This document shows positions 35,401 to 47,705 of a stretch of DNA of 64,000 nucleotides, one piece after another. This stretch comes from Burhinus oedicnemus (Eukaryota; Chordata; Aves; Charadriiformes; Burhinidae). Position 1 is the first letter of the stretch. Every line of letters begins with the position of its first letter. Below the pieces are notes generated by a model. The model saw nothing but the letters and a program-made list of their open reading frames with translations, searched no databases and was not told the DNA's origin. The translations under genes were made by a program, and so were the position numbers. Location of the stretch: NCBI GenBank assembly GCA_008921705.1, contig VFFE01007028.1, positions 9,785 to 73,784 on the forward strand. Direction: 5' to 3'.

Positions 35401-37680
35401 TTTAAAAGCAATAACATGAACGCAAGATTATACACTCCTCGTAGCTGGGATTCCTCGTTCCGCGTAGGTACGCAGCCTGTCCTGTGTTCAGCACGAAGCT
35501 CATTGATGTTCAGTAATTTCTGCTGTTTATAAAGTGAATCAAGCAGGTACATTTTGCAATTGTTAATACTAAGGGTAATAATATACACACACACATGCAT
35601 CCACCCACATAAGTACACAGAGGTTAATACCGATCTAAAAATATTTTGTATGGCAGAAAGAACACAAAAACATTGTCAGCAGAGTTGTTGGAAGACAGTA
35701 GCAGTTAATGGGAGGTTTGTAGTCTTGGGCACATGAGTGCAGGATTTAATCTGCGCTCATCTGTCCAGCAGACACTGTACTTACCTCTTTTAAAGTAGTT
35801 TATCAAATGCTTTAGGATTAAAAAGGCCACAAGCCTTGTATGTCTTAAATAAAGTAGCCAAAAATGCAAATGAAAAAGGCACATTTATGAAGCCAAGGAG
35901 GCAAAGGATAAGTTTTCTTAGGCCTGATTTCATGTCACAGGTGCATTTTTGTGACTTTTGGAGTCGCCAAGATGCAGAATTCTAATCCCCCCAAGATGCA
36001 GAGACAATCAATCACTGATGAAGGGGAAATGCTGAATTCCCAGTATCTAGCCTTGTCCAAGAAAGCCTGTCGGCTGTGTAATGCAAACTAATCTGTTCCA
36101 AGCATCAGCTTTTTTGTTTCTTGCCCTGGTTCACATATATACACACATCCAGTGGGGGGGAGAGAGAGAGAGAGTAAGGGAGGGGGAGGGCGGAGAGGCC
36201 ACATCCACACATATCAATGACTGTAGGAAGAAAATAGCTAATACATGGAGCTGGAGTTGGAGAAAGGTGGGACTACTCTGCAATTCTTTTGCTGAACTGC
36301 AGCCTAGATTGGTCCAGATCAAAAATAAAATACTGCACGGAAGGCAAAAACTAGGGCATGTTTTTAACCATCTGGGGGGGAAAAATAGATTCTGGCTGGG
36401 AGAAGCAGATGGCAGTGAATTACGAGAACAGGGCACTGCTGCTGTTGCAGCCGCTGCTGCAACTGCCACAGCTCAGCTCTTTTCCATCTGACAGAAGGGC
36501 CTCTGGGCAGCCAGAGATGAGTCAGACTCACGCGTGTTTTACAGGCGTCTCTGGAGAACCCCAGTTTTCCCCTTTCATATTTGTCATGCAGCTTCAGGGT
36601 TTGCAATGAGTCGCGCAGCCCCTACATCCTACGAGCATCCTTTCCCCTCTTACTGGGTCTCTCCCAGCGTCTGAGCTGTGGCGAACCCCGATGAGCACAA
36701 TGTGGCTGGATGGTGTCATGCAGGAGGGATCCCTACGGTCTTCGAGCAAGGGTGCCATTAGCATCCTCCGAGTGTTGCACCAAAAGTCCCGAGCTAACAC
36801 CAAGCTGAGGAGAAGCAGCCATTGAGGACACTCACATTGAAGCCACCTTGCTTGCACTCCTTGGGAAGACCTGAAGGCTCCACCCGCAAACCCGAGGATG
36901 TGCAGCAGCCACGTTGCAAAGCTTCAGGATTTGGCAAACCCATGTAAACCTCTAGGTTACCCATTAGCACTGGTCAACAGTCCCCACTGACTCTGGGAGA
37001 CATCTCAGCCCCTGACCAACACTGGCCCCAACCCCAACAGACAGTGGAAGCAGAAAGACAGCATTTTGATTTGGAGACTGGCCAAAATACATATCCAGTG
37101 TATCCCACCTCACAACAAACTGTCGGCTGCTTGTGAAAGAGAAACTATGCCAGCAACGGCACCCTGGATTGCTCTTTTTACACAAGAGTTAGCTGTTGGT
37201 TTGAAGCTGGTGAGCGGTTTCCTATCCTCAAAAGACTATTTTAAGCTCCATAGAGAGCAGTTGTTGAACAAGCTCTGTTAATACAGAAGAGCGGCAGCAA
37301 ATCCATTTCACCTTCTTAGCTAATGGCTTCCCCTCCTGGAAAAAAGATTCCTGAGGAAAGAAACAAACGGTGCTGCCTCTGCCACTAAGCCAGACCTGAG
37401 TGTCCCCGCAGCAGGCTGCTCCCCCTGGCATGTGGGAGGGGAAGGGGCACCTCTCTGGTGAACTGGTCTGCCCTCAAATACAAGACTGCAGGCTGTGCTA
37501 GAGGAGGGGAGATGAGCTGGGTGAGGAATTATTGCTCTCTGTGCTTTGGTACCTTCTGGGAAGAAATTAGGGATACTTAGCTGCTGTCATACAAACATTT
37601 TATGCAAATCTTACCTTTGTCTTCTGCATACTGGTACATAATTTGCATCTGATTATTAACTTTAGGTCTATTGTTTTATT
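32435..37680. other. Intergenic DNA, no gene recognised
   Basis: G-rich sequence at about 33290-33410 contains a G-quadruplex-type pattern. A (GA)-rich patch lies at 36155-36200. AT-rich unique sequence lies at about 34100-34380 and 35030-35110, and short CA repeats near 35580-35600. No exon or repeat family recognised. Confidence 0.5.
36155..36200. repeat. G/GA-rich low-complexity patch
   Basis: GGGGGGGAGAGAGAGAGAGA followed by GTAAGGGAGGGGGAGGGCGG. Simple purine-rich sequence. Confidence 0.8.
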
Positions 37681-37689
37681 CTAAACAGA

Positions 37690-37745
37690 ATTCCTGCTGC
37701 TGAAAGGTGTTGGATTGACAGCCCTGGTGAATAAAGTCATCTCTC
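37690..37745 (+). repeat. Ancient repeat copy A (paired with 47650-47705)
   Basis: Shares a 22-base identical core, beginning TGAAAGGTGTTGG and ending ATTGACAGC, with 47663-47684. Over about 53 aligned bases 43 match without gaps. Two copies in the same orientation 10 kb apart suggest an old dispersed repeat family; I cannot name it. Confidence 0.6.
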
Positions 37746-40700
37746 TAGCAAGGGGGTAGGAGAATAACAGCTTCCCACAGAAGGCTCTGCCATTATTCCC
37801 CAGCCAGGGTCAACAGCGAGGATGCCAGCCCTTGGCCTCTTCTGAGCCTGCCAGCTGATGTAGAGCACGGCTGTGAATGTGAAATCCCTGTGATCTTTCT
37901 ACAAAGATAACCCAAAATCCTTTAAGAAGGAACAGCTCGTCTGTCGGGTTGGATTCACCTTTGCACTACACACAGAAAGGGTTCCAGTACCTAACTGGCT
38001 CTGGTGTCACACCCAAGGTTCATGAGAAAGTTTACATGGTGGGATCTTCACAGCCAAAATGAAAGCCTTTACCCTCTTGACCCAGAGGAGAGGAATCTTT
38101 CGCTCCCTCTGGCACATGCACAATTATTGCCAGGTGCATATAGCCCTGTCTCCAGCAGCAGCAACATGCTGAGTCCTTTTCCTGACTGTAGTAGGGTGTC
38201 TTGCCTTGTGTTGCAAGGCAAAAAGATTTGCCAGGGGCTAAAGTGGCTCAAGTCCACTGGAGTCAATGGCTTGACTTCAGTTTACCCTGGCTGAGAATTT
38301 GGCTGGGTTACACCACATTAGCAGAAACTTTTTGGTAAGCCCCATGTAGAAATCAATGATAACCAGGGATCATGGTCTTCAAGTTCTGCAGCACGTGGAT
38401 CTTACCAGTTACCTCCTCTGTCTCTGGAAAGAGGCTTTTCTTTTGCCTTGAGTTGGGGGCACAGGGCCCTCCCTCATGCTGGGCAAGCACAGGGAACTAT
38501 TCACAGTAGCTACAGGATGAGATGGGGACTGAACTACCAACCTACCGGGCAACACAAGGCTGCTTCAATCAAGCCAAAGGATGTGGACAAATGAATGTTA
38601 ATCCTGATCCTTAGGCTTCAGCAGTCACAGCACTGAGTGATATGAGTCTGTCCGCTTGACTTTGGGATGGATGGCTGTTCTAGCTGTGTTTGTCCTGTCG
38701 ATAAAATATTCAGCCCCAGTAACAGCTGCTTCTGTAAGAGTGCCAGATTAAGACAAATAATGCAGACTTAGTGCTCTTTACATGGATTGCATGGGCTGAC
38801 CCTGCTGGAATATGCACACCCACAAATCTTCTCAGCTCATTACCTCATTGAACACGGCTGCTTCTCTGTAAGGACAGGAGCTGGGTGATACCTTGACAGA
38901 ATTTGAACACAACATGCTAAGTCAGAGCTCGAAATAGCTGACTGAGAGCTCTGGGCCTGGACTGGCAGGGAGGCGGACCCTGGCAGAAAAATGCAGCTTT
39001 AAGAAGGGCATGTGGCAGCCCTGCTGGACAGGACCCTTGGCTTTGCGGAGGAGGGGGCATAGCTTTCCTATCGTTAAGACATCCCTCATTATTTCTGCAC
39101 TTGTTCTTTGCTAACACCCCCTTAGTATTTCACTTCTCTCCTTCTCTGCACAGCCAGTTCTGGGTTAAGAAGGCAGGAGTATGCATTGTGTAAATAAAGT
39201 TTGTTGTTTTCCTTTGAAGTATGTGGGAAGGCTTTGAAAACCCAACGGTAGCCGTTCCCAATAATCTCAACTTTCTGCTCTATTTCTCTGGTTAACCTTG
39301 CTGACTCAAAACAACAAAAAGCATAGCCTGAAGGAGATAGTGCTCACTGCTTTCTTAACTTTCCAATGGCATTTTACTGGAGATATTTTCTTTTGTTAAG
39401 ATCTTTGAAGTCCATTCCTCTCTTTATGTGTGGATTCCCATTGAGACCAAATGGCTCTTACCAACCTGCTTCCCCAGGCATGGGGTAGGAAGCATGACTG
39501 CCTTCCCCAGGTCATAACAAGAAGAAAGAGTCAGTGAGGGGGCTGCTGAGTTGCCAGCAGTAAACAAGCCAACACAGAGATGCGTTTCATTTTCTTCCCA
39601 GAGGATGGTGGGAGCAAGATCTTCCTTCTCACACACGTGGCCCAATTAGAGAGCCAAGGCATGATCTATTAGGTCATCACTCTGCTCATCTAGTAAGACT
39701 GAACAAGTCTGTCTTTCATATTGCTTTACAGTCAGCTCAAGAGGTCACTCTTGACTCAAGTAAACTTTCTTCCCCTGCCTCCACTTGCTTCGTCCCCCCT
39801 CCCCCAGCTGCATTTACAAAGTAATTGCCTGGTGAAGGAAATGACGGGAACTTCACATCAAGGCAGGCTTCTGCCAAGCTTTGCTAAGATACTCGCCTGG
39901 TGGAAGAGGGTGAAATCTGCCAACAAGATCACTTGAGGGAAAGCAGACACCTTTCCTTGTTCCCGTCCTGCTACAGTACTTCTGGGCAAGAGTCCATCTC
40001 CTCCGGCGTCTGGGCCCAAAGGACTGTGGTTTGCTTGCCAGCCTCAGACACTTTTCTCAAGAGTTTTCCACATGCTGGTCAGTGGCTTGAGGGACAACCA
40101 TCCCATGCCCGCAAGGCAAAGATATCGCTTCTGCTGAGGTACAAATCTGGAGTGTGAAGAACGTGATGCAGAAGGGCATTTGTAACATTGTGAAGTGTGT
40201 ACCACACCATATAGCAGGCTGAAAAGGGGAAAGACCCACAGCTGGGAGATGTTGCTGCCGAGAAAGCGTGTCCCATGGGTAGAGTCACAGGGTTCATCTG
40301 GACCAAGTCAGCAGAATACACCACTCACCCACAAGCATTTAGTATCACCACCCCCTGCCTCTGTCTCATCTAGGAAATTTCTAGTTCTTCAGGGGAAGAT
40401 GAAGAAAAAGACATGTTCTCCCTCCATAAACACCAGCCCTTCCACCATAGACGTGATGAATAAAGGGAGGGAGAAAGAACCGTATAAACAGTCCCCTCAA
40501 ACATAATTGAAGAACCAGACTAATTTGGCTTGTCTTTATAACAGGCCAGAGCTGGGCATTAGACTTACCCGCAACAGATAAAGATGAGTAGCTACATAAT
40601 GAGGTTAAAATATTCATTAAGCTAATTGCATGTTAATTAAGTAAAGGATGCTATTAGGGATCCATTGAGCTCCATCTGTGTGTGCAAACAGGAGTGAGAA

Positions 40701-42924
40701 TAATCACACCAGAAAGCAGGAGAAGAGATGGTGACAGCTCTGGGGCTCCTGGCACACAGGAACCAGGGGTGGAAGGACAACCAGTGGAGGCAGCTCTGGG
40801 TCCTGGGGGAGCTGGCAGCTGTGAAAAGGAGGGTGGTCTCGTGAAAAGAGGGGGGCTGGCAATGAGAAATTATAGGTGCTGTTGCCAGCAATCATGTTGA
40901 GAATGGGCATATAATTTCCCCACACTCCATTTCCAGAGAGGTAAAACAGGAACTGTAGCCATCTCCCCAGGTGAGAAAATTCATAAGAAAACTCAGGAAA
41001 CGGTCTAGCTAAACTTACCTTCACTATTGTATCTGTTGATTTTACCAGAATTGCTTCCAGGGACAGAGATCCATCACCCCAGAAAGCACCGTAGGACTCA
41101 AGCCAATAGGCCATAAGGCACTGGAAAGGTCCATTTTTGAAAATGGCCTACAAGAAGGCTAAAAATAAGGAGGGAGAAATTACTCTTCCTTTTAAACTTC
41201 CTCTGTCAGCACCACAGAGGACAGTTTCTAATAAATACTTCTTCAAAAAAAGGAGAAAAAAATTCCATCTGACATAATTATGGCCAATGCTCCATAAGGC
41301 AGAATAGGGAAAATGCCTACATATTTCATGTTAAAATTCATTAATAATAGAAGGCAAGGATTAAATTATATAACTGCCACCTTTAAGTTAAATAATATTT
41401 TCAGCAGAAGGAAAGGGAGATGGGACAACTCCATAACCAACACGTTTATTTCAGCACATGAATAATTTAGGCAAATAATACAACAGCCTTTTAAAGGGGA
41501 GAAGATTTGACGAGGAGGTTGGGTTAGAAAGGACTTGCACTGCATTGGGAGATTTGAAGGACTGGGAGAATAATTCATATTCAATCATTCATTTGATTAA
41601 TTTCTCCTTTCTTTCAGGCCATTAATGGGCAGATTGTTCCTTTCGCAAATGCACTTACAGTTTGAAGTTACTGGAATAAATCTGGTCCATGGTTACTCTT
41701 GAGTGGCCAGTTTCTTGTGAGGAGTCACTGTGCAAAACGGGAACAGGTTTGGATGGGGAGGTCATCTCCCAGTGGGTTTCGGATCTCAGACTGGCTCCTT
41801 AAGCCCTTTTTGCTATGAATCTAAATTTAGAGTCTCCTCCTTATCCTGCAATAATTGCTTAAAATTTCTGCTTCCCCAGGTAGCCCTACCAGCTCACCCC
41901 GCTCATCCTGCATGGGTACAAAGTAGAGGGCAAAACTAGAGTGAACATGAATGAAGCAGATTCATTAACAATTTCAGACCATTATTCCTGAAAAATTAGT
42001 TTATTGTGTTAGCTTGTCCCCAGTGAAGCTGGCATTGAGCCAAACTACCCTTCTGATGAGTGGGAAGAACTGTCTAAGTCATTCATATTTCTGCAGTGAA
42101 ACCTGACAGATGACGCTTTATCCAGGGGCTGATTATTGTCATGGGCAAAACTAAAAAATCTCTGTAGATTCTGCTAAGTGCCCAAACACATGTGCTCTTC
42201 TCCACAGCCCCAGAGCCTCCCAGACACACTCTGGCTCATGAAAGACACCCAGGAGAACTGGCACAGCCCTTCCCACAGACTCCCAGATAAAACCAGCAGC
42301 AAAAGTTAACCAGATTTCTCTGAGCGGCTGGAGCTGCTGGCGAGAGCTCGGCACGTGTCTTGGGATGCTGATCCCTAGGTAACAGCAGAGCTCTGGCGCC
42401 CAGAAACCATCCCTGTGACTGACGCAGCAGGAAGCCTGAATCCTGATAATTTTATGGCTCTTAGAGGCCCGTGCCTAATGATTTTTGTCTGGGGTGCCTG
42501 CCCATTTCCAGGTAGATAAATGTCTGCATAGTGAAAAACAGAAGCCCTGTTTGGCACTGAGGTGCCTGCCAAGCTAGGGAACTCAGCAGGCAGCATCAGG
42601 GCTCAGGTCAGTCTCCGCTCCACATCTAGAGAAGACTGTTTTGCAGCAAAAGGGACAGACAGCAAAGGAAACACAAATGCACCTTGCCTCTGCTCCGTCT
42701 GTAGTAGGAACAAGCAAACAACCTGTCTCCGAGGATGCTAATTAATTCTGCACCATATTCTCTTCAAGGAAAAATCAGAAATAATAAAAACTTCTGAAAA
42801 TACTTGCCGTAGGTTTGAGATGCAAGAGAAATCCAGGGAATATGTGTATGCAAAAGGCAGAAGGAGTAAGAATGAATGAGAGCGGGGTTATGGGTGAGCA
42901 GGAAAGACTGTTATTTTATCTGAA

Positions 42925-42978
42925 CTGCTTTATGGACTAGATGACCTAATAAGTCTTTTCCATTTCTAATTTCTCTGC
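42925..42978 (+). mobile_element. Short CR1-type LINE 3' end fragment, degenerate
   Basis: TATGGACTAGATGACCTAAT followed by AAGTCTTTTCCATTTCTAAT resembles the CR1 3' end (consensus GGACTAGATGACCTCCTGAGG, then TCCCTTCCAACC and variants with TCTTTTCCATCTCTA). Only about 55 bases are recognisable and the upstream limit is unclear. Confidence 0.5.
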
Positions 42979-44004
42979 TTCACCTATCCCTAGTTTATCA
43001 TTAAGGAATCACTTATGCAAATTCAATTAAGTATTTAACATTTTCCTTCCTGTAGCTCCCTGCTTCACTGACTCTTCATCCTATTTCAAATCTCAGCTGA
43101 CATCTCTTACCTCTCTGGCTCCCGTTTCTTTGCCCTTAGACTATTAACTCAGTAACTGTGTGATTTAATCCACTAAAATATTTGGGGTTTTCCCTTTCTC
43201 ACAAAGGAGAGACAAAATTAAGCCGCAGTGTACTGCGTTAGCAAAGCCCAGCTTGCAGCTGCTGGGTACACCATCGTACGCTGCAAGAGATTAGCACACT
43301 GGCCTGGCAGCTCTGGTGACCCCATTCCAATGCTGTATTAAGTCAGGAATGAAAATGAGGTTTTTCTTTCCATTGTTGGCATTCCCTGACTAGGTACGAC
43401 ATATGGGGCTGAGTTTAGCAGAGTGCATGCGCAAGCTTAGGATGGAAAGAAGCAGGCTACAGCGTGGGCCAGAGGAGGGGAAGAACCGTGCGTGAAGAGC
43501 TCAGGGCTGGAATAGCAAAAGGTGAAAGGGTTGCAGGATGTACAGCGGCCATGTGTAAGTGTTGTACAGTCTCGGTCAAGAGTTACAGCTCTTCTGGGTT
43601 TTGTGAAGGAAATTTTAACTGGTTATCACCTTGGGTTTTATCCTCCTGTTCTTTCTGCCATTAGTCTTCTGGTTTTTTGCTCTCTCCGGCATATGCTACC
43701 CTCCCTTCCCACGTACATGCTAATGCAATTGTATGTAAACTTGCTCAAGTTGAAAAGCAATGTTCTAGAAAGGCTCAGGAGCAAGTCCCAGCTAAGTGCA
43801 TAATTATATAGTACTTGGAGTAATTTTCCCTTTCCTCTGAAAATGCACATTGGCTCCGATTTTCCTATCTGCAGATTGTAAGCTCATAATTAGCAGTAAA
43901 TTACTCACACAAGTGACAAATTTTGTGCTTTCAAGTAAACAGACAAAATACCCACAGTTTACAAATTGCCTCTTGGTGCCACAGACACCTGGCTTTTCCT
44001 GCTC

Positions 44005-44036
44005 CCATCTATCCCTCTCGCAAGTGGGATAGATGG
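44005..44036. repeat. Perfect 11-bp inverted repeat (hairpin)
   Basis: CCATCTATCCC (44005-44015), spacer TCTCGCAAGT, then GGGATAGATGG (44026-44036). No associated element recognised. Confidence 0.9.
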
Positions 44037-45529
44037 ATCAGAAAACGTCTCTTTAAGGAGCTTGGATGATGACATCAATTACTGAGTTACCACAAAAAGC
44101 TATAAAAGGCAACTGCTGAGCTAATGCTGGCCAGTCCCTGAGGATGGTGTGGCTTGGCTGGGTGTCAGCAGGAGAGCGTGTGGCAGAGGCACCTTGGGAG
44201 CAGAGGGTCTCCCTGCAGCTGTGTCCCCAGCCTGCCTACCCAGAACATCCGAGGACATCAATAAACCCTTGATGTAAGAACCGTAGAGGATATATCCACC
44301 CCTCTCAAGCAAGGGGAAGCAATATGAAATAAACACATGGTCTGAGAACCTGCTGCAGAGCGCTGGAGGAAGGTGAACTTGCTGAGCTATTGTGGAGCAA
44401 GGGCCAGGGTAAGCACTGAGGATGGAACAAGCTTCTTAAAATCCAGTCTGGTCTTGGGCAGTGCTATGTGATGAAGCAATAGTGACACAGTTTGTTAATT
44501 GCAGTTAAACACGTATTTAAATTGCATTGATAGCTGGAAGTCTTGTTGAGGGGATAGCCCAGACAGCATGGATGGACTTCAGGGCAAATGAGCCTATGAT
44601 TTTGCAGTTTTAAGAGCTATTAGCTAAGAAATGGCTCCTGGAAGAAGCCCTAGAGATGGGTGCAGCTGGATGGAAAATCATCTATCCTGACTGGGCATCT
44701 GTCTGAGTCTCAGAGAATGGCAACACGACCATTCATCTGGTTAATGTGCAATATGTTTTCAGGGATCTGACCTGATGGTCATCAGTATCTCTACCACATA
44801 GCAAGAAGGTGTCTCAGAAAAAAATTGCCACAGCAATTATCAGAGATATAGAGATGACAACAGAAAAGAAATGACTTCTAGGGTCAAAAGGGAGCTGTTT
44901 GGCAGTGCATAAATACAAAGGAGGGATTATTGCAACATGCAGTTAGGGGCAGAGGAACAGAATGAAAATGTGAGAAGATGCTGGGTGAGGGAGGTTGGTT
45001 GGGTCTAGAGTAACTTCCAAGAACCAGTGTGTGCAGTGGCAGGATAAGCCCTGTTCCCTGAGCTGGGACACTGTCGTGGTTCCTGCTGTGACAATGTAGG
45101 CATGAGCAAAGGCAAAAATCATATCCTAGTTTCAGCTTCATTGGAAATTCGAGGGCGAAACCACATAATCTACTCAGCAAGCAGAAAAGAACAAAAGAGG
45201 AAAGGAAAAGCATTAAAAATGGAATTGTAAAAAAAAAAAAAAAAGGGGGAGATTACATAAAAAAAAATTGGAACCAGAGGTTGCAGTTGGCCTGGTATCA
45301 TAATCCTTTCGTTATTATATATTAATATGTAAGGAATGTTTGCAGGGAAAAGATAGGATAAAACAATTAATCTAGAGCATCCATGCAAATAGACACAATT
45401 CTTTCCTATGTGTAGTATCATGTGAATACATTAGAAACAGGGCTGATCACAGAAGCATTCAGTCACATTTTTAAAGGTGGACTGAAATTTTCTAAAGTAT
45501 ATATTTAGGAGCACTGCTCAAGTCCTTGA

Positions 45530-45780
45530 ATAATAGTACTTTGCACTTCTGTAGCAGCTTCCTTCTGAAGGACTCAAAGGACTTTACAAAAATGAATGAA
45601 TTCAGTTTCTCCAACCCACTGTGAGGGAGATAACTACTCTTACCTTATTATACAAAGGGGAGGAGGGGAAACAGCAACACAGAATAGTTAAACAATTTGA
45701 CAGAAGTCGCACAGTGCATCTGATGGTCTGAATGAATTTAGGAATGAAGTTGCTACAGAAAGTACACAGCCTGGCTGATA
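45530..45780 (-). mobile_element. Ancient amniote MIR-type SINE, minus strand
   Basis: In plus-strand order the landmarks are ACTTTGCACTTCTGTAGCAG, GGACTCAAAGGACTTTACAA, CCCACTGTGAGGGAGATAAC, TACCTTATTATACAAAGGGG, then AGAATAGTTAAACAATTTGA and CAGAAGTCGCACAGTG. These follow the reverse-complement MIR pattern (ACTTTACAAA, TTACAGATGAGGAAACTGAGG, AGGTTAAGTGACTTGCCCA, GGTCACACAG). The family name is from memory. It adjoins the old LINE at 46010-47270. Confidence 0.7.
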
Positions 45781-46009
45781 TCAGCTCTAAGGAGAACCAG
45801 GGGGTGGCAGATGTTGCAGCAGCCCTCTGAAATAGGTGTTTGGGAAAGCAGAGCAGAGAGAGTTGGTTACCTGCGATGGAAACAAGACTGGAATAACAAA
45901 ATACCTGAAAGTTGCAGATATAACAGGGACTCTGGAAGGGCATTTGCAAAACCACTTCAATCTATTAGCGCTATTTGAGCACGTCAGCAAATATGGGACA
46001 AATGAAAAT

Positions 46010-47270
46010 TGTCTGCCTGTTTTCACTTGGATTTTCAAAACATTCTCGACAGGACCCAAACAAGAGGGTAGGCAATCAGGTACTCTATTAATGAGAACAT
46101 CATGCCACGGCAAGCAGACAAGCTGGCTAAGCGTCTGGAAAAATAAATACATAATTAAGCATCAAGTTTGCTATTTCCAACATGGCAAAATATTAGTAGC
46201 AGCGTGCACCTAGCTCTTAGAAAGATCTGTTTTGGTTTGTAGATTAATGGACAATGTGGTAAAGGCGAATAGTCAGTAAGGTGGCAATATTTGCAAATGG
46301 TGAATATTCTTTGTCAAACCTAGAGAAAGACGTGAGGAATCAACCACTGAACAGTGTAAAGTTTCTTGGTAACAAATGCACCTTGGAAGGATTCATTTGA
46401 AGTATCCCTATGTGTTCCTAGGTTCAAAATGAGAAAGATTTGATGTCCTCCTGGGCTGCAGTCTTCATCCTTGTAGCACCGTGCTCCTCTGCGGTCAAAC
46501 AGTGCTCTCCATTTTTTTTGTCAGGGCGTGCACACGGAATAGTGTGGGGTTTCTTACTAAAACCAGTGTGAGATCAGTATGTAAGTGCATTATGTCCAGA
46601 ACATCGTGTTCAGTTCTGTATTCAAAGAAAATTATTGCAGCAATCAAAGGGGTCCAGAAATAGTCAACACAATTGTTTCAAGGCATAGCATGACTTCCAT
46701 GTAGGAAGCAAATTAAATGGCAGGTATACTTAGTTTAGAAATCATACGAATAAAATAGGCATTCAAAATAGTTAGAATAAATTATGTAGAAAAGCAAATT
46801 CAATGTTCCTATTTACCTAGTCTTTCACACTCCAGCACCAAAGGCACATCTCATTAAACTGAGCGATAGGGAAAGTATTCCATCAAAGGGAATACTTTTC
46901 CTCAGGCATCCTCATTCACCTGTGGAAATCTCTGCTACAAGATATCTCTGAGGTGCAGGGTGTGGAAGGATTCAAATAAGAAGGAGATACTTGTGGATAT
47001 TGAAATTTTCCAGATTTACAATAAGAGAAGTTAAGATACAAATGATGAATGCAAAAGCTTCACACTATAGCATGTAAGCCAACCACTAATGAGGGTGCTA
47101 GGCAAAATATTTCCCTGGGCAATGGTTGTCCGTAACTGTCCCGCATGAGACCCTGATGAGCCTTCCTTTGTAGCTTCTGGTACTCACCAGTATCAAAGAC
47201 AAAATACCAAACAAATAGATAATTGGCCAGATCAGACATGGCATTTCCTGTGTTCCTGAACCTTCTTCTC
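46010..47270 (+). mobile_element. Ancient CR1/L2-type LINE 3' end, highly decayed
   Basis: Several separated blocks match old amniote LINE 3' sequences: ATTTTCAAAACATTCTCGAC near 46031 (consensus around a TTTGATACA reverse-transcriptase block), GGCAATATTTGCAAATGGT near 46282, GTTCAGTTCTGTATTCAAAG with GGGGTCCAGAAATAG near 46609-46664, CCTGTGGAAATCTCTGCTAC with GGATTCAAATAAGAAGGAGA near 46919-46988, and the end TTCTGGTACTCACC through GATCAGACATGGCATTTCCT to TGTTC at about 47175-47255. The frames are broken throughout. A 106-codon minus-strand frame (47060-47380) only overlaps this relic and is not a gene. The start is uncertain. Confidence 0.65.
46872..46898. repeat. Short hairpin with 10-bp perfect arms
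   Basis: AAAGTATTCC (46872-46881), spacer ATCAAAG, then GGAATACTTT (46889-46898). It lies within the decayed LINE relic and is probably fortuitous. Confidence 0.85.
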
Positions 47271-47649
47271 CTCTGTTTCTTTCCATCCTCAAGGCCACCC
47301 TTCCTGTCATCTAAAGTGCATGGAGGTACCCCTGAATCGTTTAACATTTCTATCAGTGTTTTTTGGGCTCTTTTAAGCAATTGAACTCATGGCGCCCAGC
47401 GTCAGGCTCACTGCCAATTTTGACTTGACCTGGTCACAATTTTGCAGGCACTGTCAATGCCAGAGCGACAGCTGAAATGGAAATTTTAATGATGTTAATG
47501 AATAAAAGCTTAAGCTGTGCTTCCTGCACCTGGGCAGCAAAAGTGCATTTATAATTACTTGCCAAACAAGCCTCCTGGCTGCATTCTATCTGCCGCAGGC
47601 AAGCAGTTAACTGAGGTTCTCTCCTTTCACCAAGATTATTTTTGAGTGA

Positions 47650-47705
47650 ATACTTCTGCCAGTGAAAGGTGTTGGATTGACAGCTCTGGAGACTGAAGTC
47701 CTCTA
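47650..47705 (+). repeat. Ancient repeat copy B (paired with 37690-37745)
   Basis: Same core as copy A, continuing CTCTGGAGACTGAAGTC here against CCCTGGTGAATAAAGTC there. Substitutions are scattered, with no gaps in the aligned part. The family was not recognised. Confidence 0.6.

Larger units (their letters stand above)
37746..45525. other. Intergenic DNA, largely without recognised elements
   Basis: No exon supported. It includes a homeodomain-site cluster at 40611-40641, a short CR1-like end at 42925-42978, a POU octamer ATGCAAAT at 43015-43022, an 11-bp-arm hairpin at 44005-44036, and an A run at 45229-45244. The rest is unique-looking. Confidence 0.5.

Noticed and set aside
47060..47380. 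106-codon minus-strand frame with a basic patch
   Set aside because: Overlaps the antisense of a decayed LINE 3' end.
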